NCBI GenBank assembly: GCA_003427395.1
Contig: BFEA01000510.1
Coordinates: 549,359 to 576,238, forward strand
DNA from: Chara braunii
Lineage: Eukaryota > Streptophyta > Charophyceae > Charales > Characeae
Direction of reading: 5' to 3'
Length of the DNA stretch: 26,880 nt
A program made the translations under genes and the position numbers. Positions 1 through 9,200 of the stretch are shown piece by piece. The notes under the pieces are model-generated. The model was not told the origin of the DNA. It made no database searches and saw only the letters and a list, made by a program, of their open reading frames with translations. The stretch's first letter is position 1. Each line of letters starts with the position of its first letter.

Positions 1-187
1 TTTTTTTTTTAGCTCAGTTGGTACACCCATGAACTTTCGAATTACAAACTCAAGTTCCAATCCTGATGGACCTTTCATGAATGCCATGAAATAATTCTTC
101 AAGTTTGAATTACGTGGGTCGGTCAAATTCCATGATGACATCTCAAGACCGTGGCCTTTTCAAAAACGACAAAAAAAAAAAAAAAAA
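1..187 (+). mobile_element. tRNA-derived SINE, 5' end cut by window
   Basis: A tRNA-like head is followed by an unrelated body and an A tail, the layout of a tRNA-derived SINE. The A box (TAGCTCAGTTGG, 10-21) is a textbook tRNA/Pol III internal promoter element. A B-box-like segment (GTTCCAATCC, 54-63) lies at normal tRNA spacing and its T stem pairs except for one mismatch. The body runs to about 170 and ends in 17 A (171-187). The acceptor-stem side is replaced by a T run at 1-9, so the true 5' end is not resolved. SINEs of this kind have no protein and depend on a LINE reverse transcriptase. It is the only clear plus-strand retroposon here. A decayed tRNA gene is the alternative, but the A tail argues for a SINE. 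Confidence 0.7.
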
Positions 188-653
188 TCTACAACTGCCA
201 CAGGCCACACATTTACTACAGTTTGTTGTCCCTTAGAGCATCTCCTTTGCCCTTTTTCTTTCCCCTTCCAAAAAGTCCAGGTAGAGGCTAGCCACCAGGC
301 AAATGACAGTCCCTTCATAGGCCCTCATTTGATAAATAGATAGGAAAACAACCACCTTAGCTAGCCCTTGCAGAAATGGAAACTTAGTTTAATCACATTA
401 CACGAATGAACATGGGCCTGTGTACACCACTCACGTACGGAAAAAAACTCAGTGCATCTCTTCCCAAAGAAGCTGGAAAGATTCATCCCTTACTATGAAT
501 AGTAACGGATGTATCTTGCCACCTCCTGCAGGAAGATGCATTCACATTCTTTTCGTTTCCTGAGTGGTGCGGAGAGGGCCTATGTACATTAATTTTGCAA
601 ACAGGTGCAACCTAATCATCTGGCATTGTTGCCATATAACAGATATCTGGAAG

Positions 654-655
<2 letters not shown>
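188..655. other. Intergenic stretch without recognisable feature
   Basis: No convincing ORF, RNA or repeat is visible. The segment separates the SINE tail from the poly(T) of LINE-A. The last bases before 656 would be the target site of LINE-A, but I found no matching duplication at its other end. Confidence 0.5.
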
Positions 656-693
<38 letters not shown>

Positions 694-3600
694 CTCAGAA
701 AAAGTTGGAAGAGGGCTTAGACTCCCCGGGACTAGCCTAACACCTCAACTTCCAAATCCCGCCCACCAGCCGAAGAAAGAAACCTCCACAGCCTTACTAA
801 CCTCCCCTCAAGCCAGCCTTTAACCTGCATCCAAAACCATTATAAACTTGCCCGAAGGCGGGAAGTAAAGGACCTGGAGAGAAATTCCTAAACAACAGAG
901 AGTGACCTAGGGAAAGATTTATCAGACTCAGGGCGGGGTACTAATGCGTTCCCCGTGACCAATCGTGGCCAATAACCAAAAGCAAATCAAAAACTTTCCC
1001 CTACTGTCCATTGACACCAAAACCGAATTCCTGCCCCAGGTATCCTTAAACCATTTTTCCTGTTTCAGAGTGGTGCCTCGGGATGTCCTTCTGCTCCAAT
1101 CACACATGATAGTCCTTCGAATCTCAGCGGCAATTCGATTCTTGATCTGGAGGTCTGACATGCACTGGCGTCGGAACAGCTGATTGTTCCTATCCTCCCA
1201 GATGACCTTCATTACAATCGCCCTTGTGACCTGTGCGACATATTTCCAGTCATTGCTGTGCTTCTTGCAGCCAGTCAAAATCCAATCATCCGTCCATTCA
1301 AAACCCCCTTTTGTAAAGTTGTCCCAGTGCTGCGTCCACCAAACCCAAATACGTTTTGAGGCTGGGCAAGTCAACCACAAATGACGCGTTGTCTCCCATC
1401 CCCATCTGCATCGCGAGCAAGAGGTAGCTATTTCCATACCTTTCGCTGCCAACCAAACTGCAGATGCTGTGGCTAAAATAGATTGCAGCCACAGCAGACT
1501 AGCTAATTTCTGCGAAGGGATTCTCTTGATTTCCATCCACAACCCTTGCATTTCTTCATAAGATGTACCGAGAAGGTCCTGCTCTGCTCTTCTACTAGTG
1601 ACCGTAGCAATTGGGTGTTTCTTAACCCTTTGTCTGAGTAACTGAGTACCTAGTCTGGGTTTGTACTCCAACAGAGTAACTGTTCTGCGTTTTTCCCTGT
1701 AGAACCAACCCACCAAGCCAGGATTGGTACCAAGCACCGTGAGGGTTTGGCCTTGCGCAAGCAATTTCCTTTTGGACAAAGACAACCCAGGCGATTTCTT
1801 GATGGGAGCCAGGTCAACCAGAACTTCCTGCATATTATCCAAAGAGCTCACAATTCCATTATTCCCCTGACGGAGCTCATACGTAAAGGAAAAGTCCCCT
1901 GTCTTACCCCAGCTACAACCTTCAAAACCTCCCTGCAAGGCTGGCCCCATCACTTGCCAGAACTCCGATTCCCCTTGTTCATTCCGTTTTTCCAACCACA
2001 ATCCTCCATCCGGCACGGGATTGGTTCGCAGCGTTCTTACCCAACTTGCCGGAATGGCATCTATTAATCTTGACAGCTTCTGTCGCACACCCCGTGTTCT
2101 TGGCAATTTCTGTTTCAAACTTTCTTCTTTTATCCAATCCTGTCTTTTCTCATCCCAGATATCCCTCACCCTCTCCACGCCCTTTTCTATCCAACTTTTA
2201 CCAAAATGTCCTGCAGATCCGTTAGCCAAAAAGGTATTGTTGTCCCCATTTTTAATAAGGAGGTTCTCAAACAGGATTTCTAAAAGCACAGAGTCTTTTG
2301 TGACTGGATGATCCTTCTCCGTTGGCCTGAGTTGTCTCCAAGCTCTCAGAACGTCACTCCAAAATCTGAACTTCAACTGTTTATTCACATAAGACGGTAT
2401 CAACAGACAAGCCAGGACGTCTTCTTGTCTAGACAACTCCCATTCTTCGCTCAGAATCTGCAACCCCAGCGCCAACCAGGGTTCATCCTTGCAGGCAGTG
2501 AAGGCCCTGATTGACCACTTTGCTAGCAGTGCCAGGTTTTGTTGCCTAGGGTCTAAAATTCCAAGCCCCCTCTGATGCCTTGGGAAGGTTATCGTTTCCC
2601 AGGCCACCTTCGTCATGTAACCTTCATGCTCCTGGGCTTCTGGTTTCCAGACAAAGCGACCAGCTCTCTGCTTGATCTTTTTATAAGCTAAGTCCCCCAG
2701 ATAGTGAACAGCCAATGTAAACCAAAGGGTGGAATCTGCAGCTGTTGTTAATACCAAGGCCCGCCCGTACAGAGACAGATGTCTTGTATATTTCCAACTG
2801 AGAATCCTGCTGCAGTATATCTCCACCAATATGGCATCTTGAAAATCCGAGTTATCCGACTGTGAAACTTGGATACCCAAAAACCGTTCTGAGGCATCCG
2901 CCGGAACCGCTTTCAGACCCCAATTTACTGCTAGATTGTATGAAGGTGGTAGAAAATAAGTTGACTTATTCCAATTAATAGAGGCCTCAGATAAATCGCA
3001 ATATTCATTTAAAACTCTTCTTAAGGATCTTAGGTGTTCCTTCTTGTTCAGACATGCCACCGTCAGGTCGTCCGCTAGCGCTCGTCCTTTCCACTGAAGC
3101 CCCGTGCTTAGTTTTAAACCTTGGATTTCTGAATTTAAACGAATATTATCCAACAAAATTTCCAAGTGGATAACAAACAGCATTGGGGCTAAAGGACAAC
3201 CCTGTCTTAATGAGCGAGAGAGGGTGAATTCGCTTGATTGTTTTCCATTGACCATCACTGTTGCTACCGCTCCTGAATACATCGTTCTAACCCATTGACA
3301 GAACGGACTACCGAACCCCATATGCCTCAAGGTAGTCATCACAAAAGCCCAACCCACACGGTCGTACGCTTTCTCCATGTCTAGCAGAAAGATCACCGTG
3401 TCAACATTATATTTTGTGATGATTTCCAAAGCTTGGATTGTTGAGGCAATATAATCCATAATACTTCTGTGCTTTACGAAAGCGCCTTGTTCCTTCCCTA
3501 TGAGGTCCGGTAGGTATCTAGCCAAGCGGATTGATAAGGCTTTGGCTAGTAGTTTGTAGGATGCATTCAGCAGTGAAATTGGCCTCCAATTTCGAATGTC

Positions 3601-4165
3601 CGTTTTATCCCCCTTCTTATATAACAGAGATATAACTCCTTTAGCCATGCTTTTTGTCAAACCTTCCCCTAACAGAATTTGATTAAAAACCTTAAGCAGC
3701 ATAGGACCCAACTGGGGCCACAAGGCTAAATAGACTTCAATTGGCAACCCATCTTCCCCCGGGCATTTGCCCTTTGCCATTCTCTTGGCGGCGATCAACA
3801 GTTCATCCAATGTTAACGGTCTATCTAAATCCAACCGCGCATGATGGGGCAGCGTTTTCTGAGTACGATTCCAAAAGGAACTTGTAGTTCTCAAGTCTGT
3901 GTCCATATCGTCATACAGGCGTCGGGTGGTGAGGATATCTTCAAAGTACAGTCTTGCATATTCACACATTTGCTGTAGGTCGTTTGAGGTCAGCGGTTGG
4001 ATAGAGAAGGGGTGTGAGAGTTCTTTCACAGGAGGCTGAGATGTCTGCAATATCAAACGCCTGGACGTTTCCTTTGTGAGTCTGTCCCCAGTAATAATGT
4101 TTCTCTGCTCAAGCCATTCCTTCCACTGTAATTGGTTCTGAAAGTCTTTGAATTCCTGGCAGGAT
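656..4165 (-). mobile_element. LINE-A, 5'-truncated non-LTR retrotransposon
   Basis: Read on the minus strand, the element ends in a 35-nt A tail (T run 656-690). This is preceded by a 237-bp 3' UTR (691-927) and an uninterrupted ORF2 from the linker before RT to the C-terminus. Alignment by eye with LINE-B shows homology from the C-terminal GERISTPP end up to about 4160, just N-terminal to the shared ITGDRLTK segment. Endonuclease and ORF1 are missing, as expected of an incomplete reverse-transcription copy. No duplication of the left flank was found near 4170-4210, so the right boundary is approximate. The lack of stops over about 1,070 codons indicates a young insertion. Confidence 0.9.
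846..866 (-). other. Hairpin in LINE-A 3' UTR
   Basis: In the sense (minus) strand, ACTTCCCG pairs with CGGGcAAGT around a CCTT loop: an 8-bp stem with one bulged base. It lies 60 bases beyond the stop codon. It is unlike the GCTGG hairpin of LINE-B and LINE-C. Function is unknown. Confidence 0.5.
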
Positions 4166-4344
4166 GCCTTTGCACTGTGCCTCTGACTTGCACCAAACTG
4201 AATGACTCTGCCAGAATGCACCTGACTGACATTCTGCAGATAATCAGGTGCATCATCTTTATAAGAACGTGTAGTCCAGATTCCTACTGGCAGAGCCTCT
4301 GTCAGAATGTACCTGACTGACATTCTGCAGATAATCAGGTGCAA
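928..4344 (-). CDS. LINE-A ORF2 fragment: reverse transcriptase plus zf-RVT
   Basis: The open frame encodes the RT half of a LINE ORF2 protein, which would copy its own RNA at a nicked target. Residues ~190-520 are RT: PGEDGLP (N-terminal RT block), the first catalytic Asp in LLDMEKAYD (about 322), RQGCPLAP (about 380), and the DD pair in ALADDLT (425-426). Position 423 is Leu where Phe or Tyr is usual. A CCHC finger follows at C976, C979, H988, C993 (CX2CX8HX4C, zf-RVT type), and the C-terminus matches that of LINE-B. Residues 1 to ~60 come from the flanking foldback repeat, not from the LINE, so the annotated start is an artefact of fusion. With no endonuclease domain it cannot be autonomous. 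Confidence 0.9.
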   Translation of the reverse strand: MHLIICRMSVRYILTEALPVGIWTTRSYKDDAPDYLQNVSQVHSGRVIQFGASQRHSAKASCQEFKDFQNQLQWKEWLEQRNIITGDRLTKETSRRLILQTSQPPVKELSHPFSIQPLTSNDLQQMCEYARLYFEDILTTRRLYDDMDTDLRTTSSFWNRTQKTLPHHARLDLDRPLTLDELLIAAKRMAKGKCPGEDGLPIEVYLALWPQLGPMLLKVFNQILLGEGLTKSMAKGVISLLYKKGDKTDIRNWRPISLLNASYKLLAKALSIRLARYLPDLIGKEQGAFVKHRSIMDYIASTIQALEIITKYNVDTVIFLLDMEKAYDRVGWAFVMTTLRHMGFGSPFCQWVRTMYSGAVATVMVNGKQSSEFTLSRSLRQGCPLAPMLFVIHLEILLDNIRLNSEIQGLKLSTGLQWKGRALADDLTVACLNKKEHLRSLRRVLNEYCDLSEASINWNKSTYFLPPSYNLAVNWGLKAVPADASERFLGIQVSQSDNSDFQDAILVEIYCSRILSWKYTRHLSLYGRALVLTTAADSTLWFTLAVHYLGDLAYKKIKQRAGRFVWKPEAQEHEGYMTKVAWETITFPRHQRGLGILDPRQQNLALLAKWSIRAFTACKDEPWLALGLQILSEEWELSRQEDVLACLLIPSYVNKQLKFRFWSDVLRAWRQLRPTEKDHPVTKDSVLLEILFENLLIKNGDNNTFLANGSAGHFGKSWIEKGVERVRDIWDEKRQDWIKEESLKQKLPRTRGVRQKLSRLIDAIPASWVRTLRTNPVPDGGLWLEKRNEQGESEFWQVMGPALQGGFEGCSWGKTGDFSFTYELRQGNNGIVSSLDNMQEVLVDLAPIKKSPGLSLSKRKLLAQGQTLTVLGTNPGLVGWFYREKRRTVTLLEYKPRLGTQLLRQRVKKHPIATVTSRRAEQDLLGTSYEEMQGLWMEIKRIPSQKLASLLWLQSILATASAVWLAAKGMEIATSCSRCRWGWETTRHLWLTCPASKRIWVWWTQHWDNFTKGGFEWTDDWILTGCKKHSNDWKYVAQVTRAIVMKVIWEDRNNQLFRRQCMSDLQIKNRIAAEIRRTIMCDWSRRTSRGTTLKQEKWFKDTWGRNSVLVSMDSRGKFLICFWLLATIGHGERISTPP

Positions 4345-4394
4345 TATCTTAAAGTTTGTAAGAACGTGTAGTCTAGACTCCTACTGGCAGAGTC
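4204..4394. repeat. Two tandem ~91-bp foldback units
   Basis: Two similar units (4206-4295 and 4297-4392) lie head to tail. Each begins with CTCTGCCAG (CTCTGTCAG in unit 2) and ends with its inverse CTGGCAGAG. Inside each is a second inverted pair, TGCACCTGA (4217-4225) and TCAGGTGCA (4244-4252) in unit 1. The whole block is bounded by an 11-bp perfect inverted repeat (4204-4214 and 4384-4394). It abuts the truncated 5' end of LINE-A and supplies the first ~60 codons of that open frame. It resembles a MITE-like foldback element that was tandemly duplicated; no transposase is nearby. Confidence 0.8.
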
Positions 4395-4427
4395 GCCATG
4401 ATTAATGGAGTTGGGGTTCTGCAGAAG

Positions 4428-4568
4428 GCTGCACTGTCAGATGTCTGCAAGGCCAATTGGGCTGCATTGTCAGAAGTCTGCAAGGCAAATTACGCTGCAC
4501 ATTCAGAAGTCTGACAGGAAAAGTTGGTTGCACTGTCTGACGTGAGCAAGGAAACTTACGCTGCACTA
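4428..4568. repeat. 33-bp minisatellite, about 4.3 units
   Basis: Units starting with GCTGCAC or close variants begin at 4428, 4461, 4494, 4527 and 4560, an exact 33-bp spacing. Because 33 is a multiple of three, the minus strand carries an open frame (4402-4704) with an 11-residue period such as VQRNLPCRLLT. I see no other sign that this frame is coding. Confidence 0.85.
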
Positions 4569-4657
4569 AGTAGTAAGTACCCCGCAAGTTCCGTAGAAAA
4601 TGATGTTCAAGAAAATTCCTATTCCTAATTACCCTGGAGAAACTGTAAGCAGCTCGC

Positions 4658-4728
4658 AAAAAAAAAAAAAGAAAAAAAAAAAAGAAAAGAGTCAGCAGTT
4701 CCATAGCCTTTTTTTTTCTTTTTTTTTA
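4658..4728. repeat. Facing A-rich and T-rich tracts
   Basis: An A-rich tract (4658-4690, two G interruptions plus a short G-containing end) is followed 18 bases later by a T-rich tract (4709-4728). They could be tails of two convergent retroposons or the arms of an A/T foldback. Neither neighbour is recognisable as a known element. Confidence 0.6.
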
Positions 4729-5760
4729 ACAAAAAACTGAGAAAATAGAAAGCCCATCGCCAGGTCATTATAGCTGTACTTGGTGCTACTTGCAGACCAT
4801 ATGCAGTCATAATGACAGTCTGAGGATGTCCTATTCGGGTGAAGACGGTAGAGGGGGTGATACAGGCAGCCTCCCCTGCGGAAAAGATAAGCAGTTCAAT
4901 AGAAAAGGTTCGACAGAAGGCGAGACGTCCTTTTTTCTATTGGCCTCAAGGATGGGCTGTCACCACAGCAACTGAAACCACGGAGTCATCTCACTAACGA
5001 GCGGAAAATCCAAGATTGCAGCTGGTAAGATAAGTCTGACACTTACCCCGGTTCTTGAGCAGCAGCTCCCGCAGGATGGTGGACTTGACCCTTTTCCCTG
5101 CCAATCCGGTGCAAGAAGTCTATAGCAGCAGTGCCGTAGGATGCGACGGCCGCAGTCGTTGCATCCAAGCTGTGGTACCGAGACGCTTCTGATGGACCAG
5201 CAGGAAGCAGGGAGGCATGCTTTATTTAGCCAGTGGTGTTCCGCAGGCCCTCCCTCAGAATAGCAAGATGGCAAAGGCCTCACAAAACCAGAATTTGGCC
5301 CAACAAGGTTCCGGTAACGCGCTGGGAAATCAACAGCAGTAACAGCCGAGCTGAAAGAATCACATATAAAAAGCTACAACGTTGTTGGGCCAAATTCTGA
5401 TTTCCCAGCGAGTTACCGGAATTTGGCCCAACAAGGTTCTGGAGAGAGAAACCCTCCCAGGCTTGGGAGTATTTCTTGGCAAAAGTAGTCCACTCCTGGA
5501 GCATTTTGGACGTTCGGATTTACTCGCTGGCCGACGATGCCGCTCGAAGCTCCAGCTCTGCAGGAGACGCAACAGACGTGTGAGACCTTCCGCTTCAAGT
5601 TTTCGCTCTTTGTCAGTGTGAAAATCCAGGCCCCCCCGCTCGTGCCCTCGGAGGATTGGGGGCTGCCCCATGATTTCCATTTTCAAGGAAGGTGTCAGAT
5701 GTCTGGCTTTGTAAAATTTGTTATTATCTGTTTGACTATCTTGGAACAACTGTTGGCCTG
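4729..5760. other. Anonymous single-copy-like DNA, no supported gene
   Basis: Several frames are open for 60-130 codons on both strands, but none shows a recognisable domain and they overlap each other. Good 5' splice consensus sequences occur on both strands near 5025-5050 (GGTAAGA on plus, GGTAAGT on minus), close enough to be mutually inconsistent. A spliced host exon is possible but cannot be established from sequence alone. The palindromic module at 5292-5438 is listed separately. Confidence 0.4.
5292..5438. repeat. Palindromic X-Y / X'-Y'-X module
   Basis: Segment X (AATTTGGCCCAACAAGGTT, 5292-5310) is followed by Y (5311-5332, starting CCGGTAAC and ending GAAATCA). After about 50 bases the inverse of X (5382-5397), the inverse of Y (5398-5419) and X again in forward orientation (5420-5438) appear. 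Y differs between the copies by single bases. The arrangement can fold in two alternative ways. Confidence 0.8.
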
Positions 5761-5824
5761 TCAGTTTTGAGTTGCTATTTCTTCATACTTCCCCTCAGTT
5801 TTGAGTTGCTGTTTGTTCATACTT
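5761..5824. repeat. 34-bp tandem repeat split by LINE-B (left part)
   Basis: Unit 1 (5761-5794) and unit 2 (from 5795) both begin TCAGTTTTGAGTTGCT and continue TTCATACTTCCCC or a close variant. Unit 2 is interrupted by LINE-B. Its remainder (CCCT) and a diverged third unit continue at 13151-13172. The preinsertion locus was therefore a short 34-bp array. Confidence 0.85.
5812..5824. repeat. LINE-B target-site duplication, 3' side
   Basis: TTTGTTCATACTT here is identical to 13138-13150 at the other end of LINE-B. Thirteen bases is a normal length for LINE target-primed insertion. Confidence 0.9.
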
Positions 5825-5856
<32 letters not shown>

Positions 5857-5857
<1 letters not shown>

Positions 5858-6213
5858 AGAACTTAGTAGTCATATATTGCTCTGAAAAGGTTGAGGCCGG
5901 GGACCTCACAATTCTACCCGGAAAAACTGGGGCTGTTACCCAGATCAGGCTCAAGCAGCTGGAAACCGGGTCCAGCGTCCCCCTACCTCAAAACTTCCAT
6001 CGAAAAACACAGTCTCTCAAAAATCAACTATCTTACTCAAGAAAAAAAGGTGTTGAACGACACTCTAGAAAAGCCGGGCCTAATCCTAGAGTCCACCTCT
6101 ACGAACCTGTAAAGCAATCAGGCCTCCTCGGATGTCTAAGATCCAATTACAGGCTCTCTGTACCTGATTCGAAACACTTATATCCAAGGAAGAAGGGGTA
6201 AGTAGACCTCATC
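5857..6213 (-). other. LINE-B 3' UTR with three small hairpins
   Basis: Three short perfect inverted repeats lie between the ORF2 stop and the A tail: TGAGG/CCTCA (5892-5908), CTGGG/CCCAG (5927-5943) and GCTGGA/TCCAGC (5958-5976). The last, followed by GTCCC, recurs in LINE-C and in R1-R3. In several LINE families the RT recognises a stem-loop near the RNA 3' end; that role here is inferred. Confidence 0.7.
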
Positions 6214-9200
6214 TCAGGGTGGGGTACTAATTCGTTCCCCATGGCCTATAGTGGCCAATAACCAAGGACAAAAGGAGATCTTCCCCCTATCATCTATTCT
6301 AGATAAACCTGAGTCTCTTCCCCAAGTATCCCAAAACCACTTCCGTTGATTGGAGTTTATTTCTCTCGTCGTTCGTCTCTGCCAATCACAATGGATTGTT
6401 CTTCGAATATCTGAGGCGATCTGCTTCTTGACCTGAATATCAAACATGAAATGCCGACAAAACAATTGATTGTTTCTGTCATCCCAAATTATCTTCATTA
6501 TAATTGCTCTGATTGTCTGGGCCACGTACTTCCACTCTTTCTTTCCATTTCCACAACCAGTCAAGATCCACTCGTCTGTCCATTCAAAGTTGTTCCTGGT
6601 TATCTTGTTCCAATGTTGAATCCACCAGTCCCAAATCCGTCGAGACGCAGGGCAGGTGAGCCACAGATGCCTCGTAGTCTCCCAGCCCCACTTACATCTA
6701 GTGCAGGTTGTGGAAATTTTCATACCTTTTGCCGCTAACCATACCGCAGAGACTGTGGCCAGAATACCTTGCAACCAGAGCATACTCGCCAGCTTCTGAG
6801 ATGTGAGACCCTTCAACTCTACCCGAAAACTCTGCATTGTCTCCATGGAGGTACCTGGCAAACCTTGTTCCAACCATCTCTTCGCAGCAGTAGTAAATGG
6901 TTGCTTCTTAACCTTACTTTTCAGGAGTTTTGTTCCCAACTTGGGTTTATACATATCCAGAGATATCAAGTTTCCCATCTGGGTGTCATACCATCCTACT
7001 GCAGATGGATGAACACCCAGTGAAACCACCGAGCTACCTTCAGCCACTAGTATAGTTCTGGTCTGAGTTGTCTGCATAACTTCTTTGCCCTTTCGCTGTA
7101 TTATTGTACGGACCACAACTTCTTCGACCCCTTTCAAAGAGTCCAATTTACCTCTCTCTCCCACATATATCTCTTTTGTGAACGCTGAATCTTCAGCCCC
7201 GTGCCATTGTATTGCTTCCAGACCACCTTCCAATGCCGGACCTTTGATTTGCCAAAACACAACATTCTCATTTTCATCTCTTTTCCTTCCCCAAATTCCA
7301 TCTACTGGTATCGAGTCCGACTGCAGAATTCTCACCCATCCAACCGGTATAGCACTGGTTATTTTCTGAAAGTTTAGCTGCACATTTCTCAACTTTGGAA
7401 GTTTCTGTTTCAGGGAGTCACAGTCAATCCAATTACGTTTATCCTCATCCCAGATGTCTATTACCCTGACTACTCCTCGTTCAATCCATGCCTTACCGAA
7501 ACTTCCTGCAGACGCTTGAGCTAAGAAAAGGTTTCCAATCTCATCTACAATAAGGGGGTTTTCAAACAAAATTTGAGAGAGGACAATATCTTTCGAGTTC
7601 GGTGGGTCTCTCTCTATGGGCAACAATCTTTTCCGGGCATACATTACATCACTCCAAAATTTCGACTTCAGTTGCTTATTAGTGTAGGAAGGTATTAGCA
7701 GACAAGCACGAACATCCTCCTGTCTACTCAACGACCACTCCTCACTCAGAATCTGCACTCCCATGCACCACCAGGGATCCTCTATATTTGCGGTCAGGGC
7801 CTTTACTGGCCATTTAGCCAGGAGAGCTAGGTTTTGTGTTTTAGGATCCAGAATTCCTAAGCCCCCTTGGTGTCTGGGAAAAGTAATAATTTCCCAGGCC
7901 ACCTTGGACATATACCCTTCATGTTCCTGCGCTTCCGGTTTCCATACAAAACGCCCTGCCACCTTCTTAATTTGCCCGTATGCCTTGTCCCCAAGACGAT
8001 GAAATGCTAACGTGAACCACAGTACAGAACCTGCGGCCGTTGATAGTACCAAGGCTCGTTTCAATAATGAAAGATGTCTTGTCTGCTTCCAGCTTACTAT
8101 CCGGTTGCAGTACTTTTCCACCAGGATGGCGTCTTGAAACTCTGAATTATCCGTCAAGGACACTTGAACTCCCAAGAACCGTTCAGATGCATCAACAGGT
8201 ACAATCTTCAGACCCCAATTAACATTCAAGCTATAGGATGGTGGTAAAAAGTAGGTTGACTTATTCCAATTAATAGCGTCTTCAGATAGCTCACAGTAGG
8301 TATTTAGTACTACTCTTAAGGATTTAAGGGTTTCTCTATTATTCTGACAGGCGATAGTTAAGTCATCCGCAAGAGCCTCCCCCTTCCATTGAATGCAGTT
8401 TCTCAACTTCAACCCCACAATTTCATCGTTATACCGTATGTTGTCCAAGAGTATTTCCAAATGCACGACAAACAGGAGGGGGGCCAGAGGACAACCTTGC
8501 CTGAGAGATCTAGTGAGGGAGAACTCCTCTGATTGTTGACCATTAATCATAACTGTAGCTGTTGCTTCCGAATACATTATATTCACCCATCGGCAAAAGG
8601 ACTGACCGAACCCCATATGTTTCAGGGTAGTCATCACAAAAGTCCAACCAACACGATCGTAGGCCTTCTCCATGTCCAACAGGAGGATTGCTACGTCGAG
8701 GTTGTCTTTTGTAATGATTTTCAAGGCTTGAATAGTTGCTACAATATTCTAAGTGATGCTCCTATGTTTTACGAAAGCCCCTTGTTCTTTCCCAATAAGG
8801 TCTGGCAGATATCTTGCTAGTCGTAGGGCCATAGTTTTTGCCAACAGCTTATATGAGGCGTTTAGAAGTGATATCGGTCGCCAGTTTCGAATTTCTTTCT
8901 TATCACCCTTTTTGTACAATAGAGAGATTACCCCTTTTGTCATACTCTTGTTCAACTTACCCCCTGTGAGCACACTATTAAAAATACTCAATAACATCGG
9001 GCCCAACTGAGGCCATAAGGCCAAGTAGACTTCAATTGGGAGACCATCCTCCCCCGGGCATTTGCCCTTTGCCATTTTATTGGCTGCTACAGATAATTCC
9101 TCTAATGACAGTGGTTTATCCAGATCCAGGCGCGCCTTCAAGGAGATCCTTTTTTGAGAGCGGTTCCAAAATGTACTTGTTGATCTCAGGTCAGAGTCCA

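Noticed and set aside
965-3298. Plus-strand open frames within LINE-A
   Set aside because: They are antisense shadows of an intact minus-strand ORF2.
4402-4704. Minus-strand 100-codon frame with 11-residue repeats as a gene
   Set aside because: It is explained by the 33-bp period; it starts near a poly(A)/poly(T) region and has no other coding evidence.
5025-5050. Splice donors on both strands suggesting exons (for example an ILRELLLKN frame on minus)
   Set aside because: The two donors are incompatible, no matching acceptor or domain could be fixed, and upstream frames contain stops.
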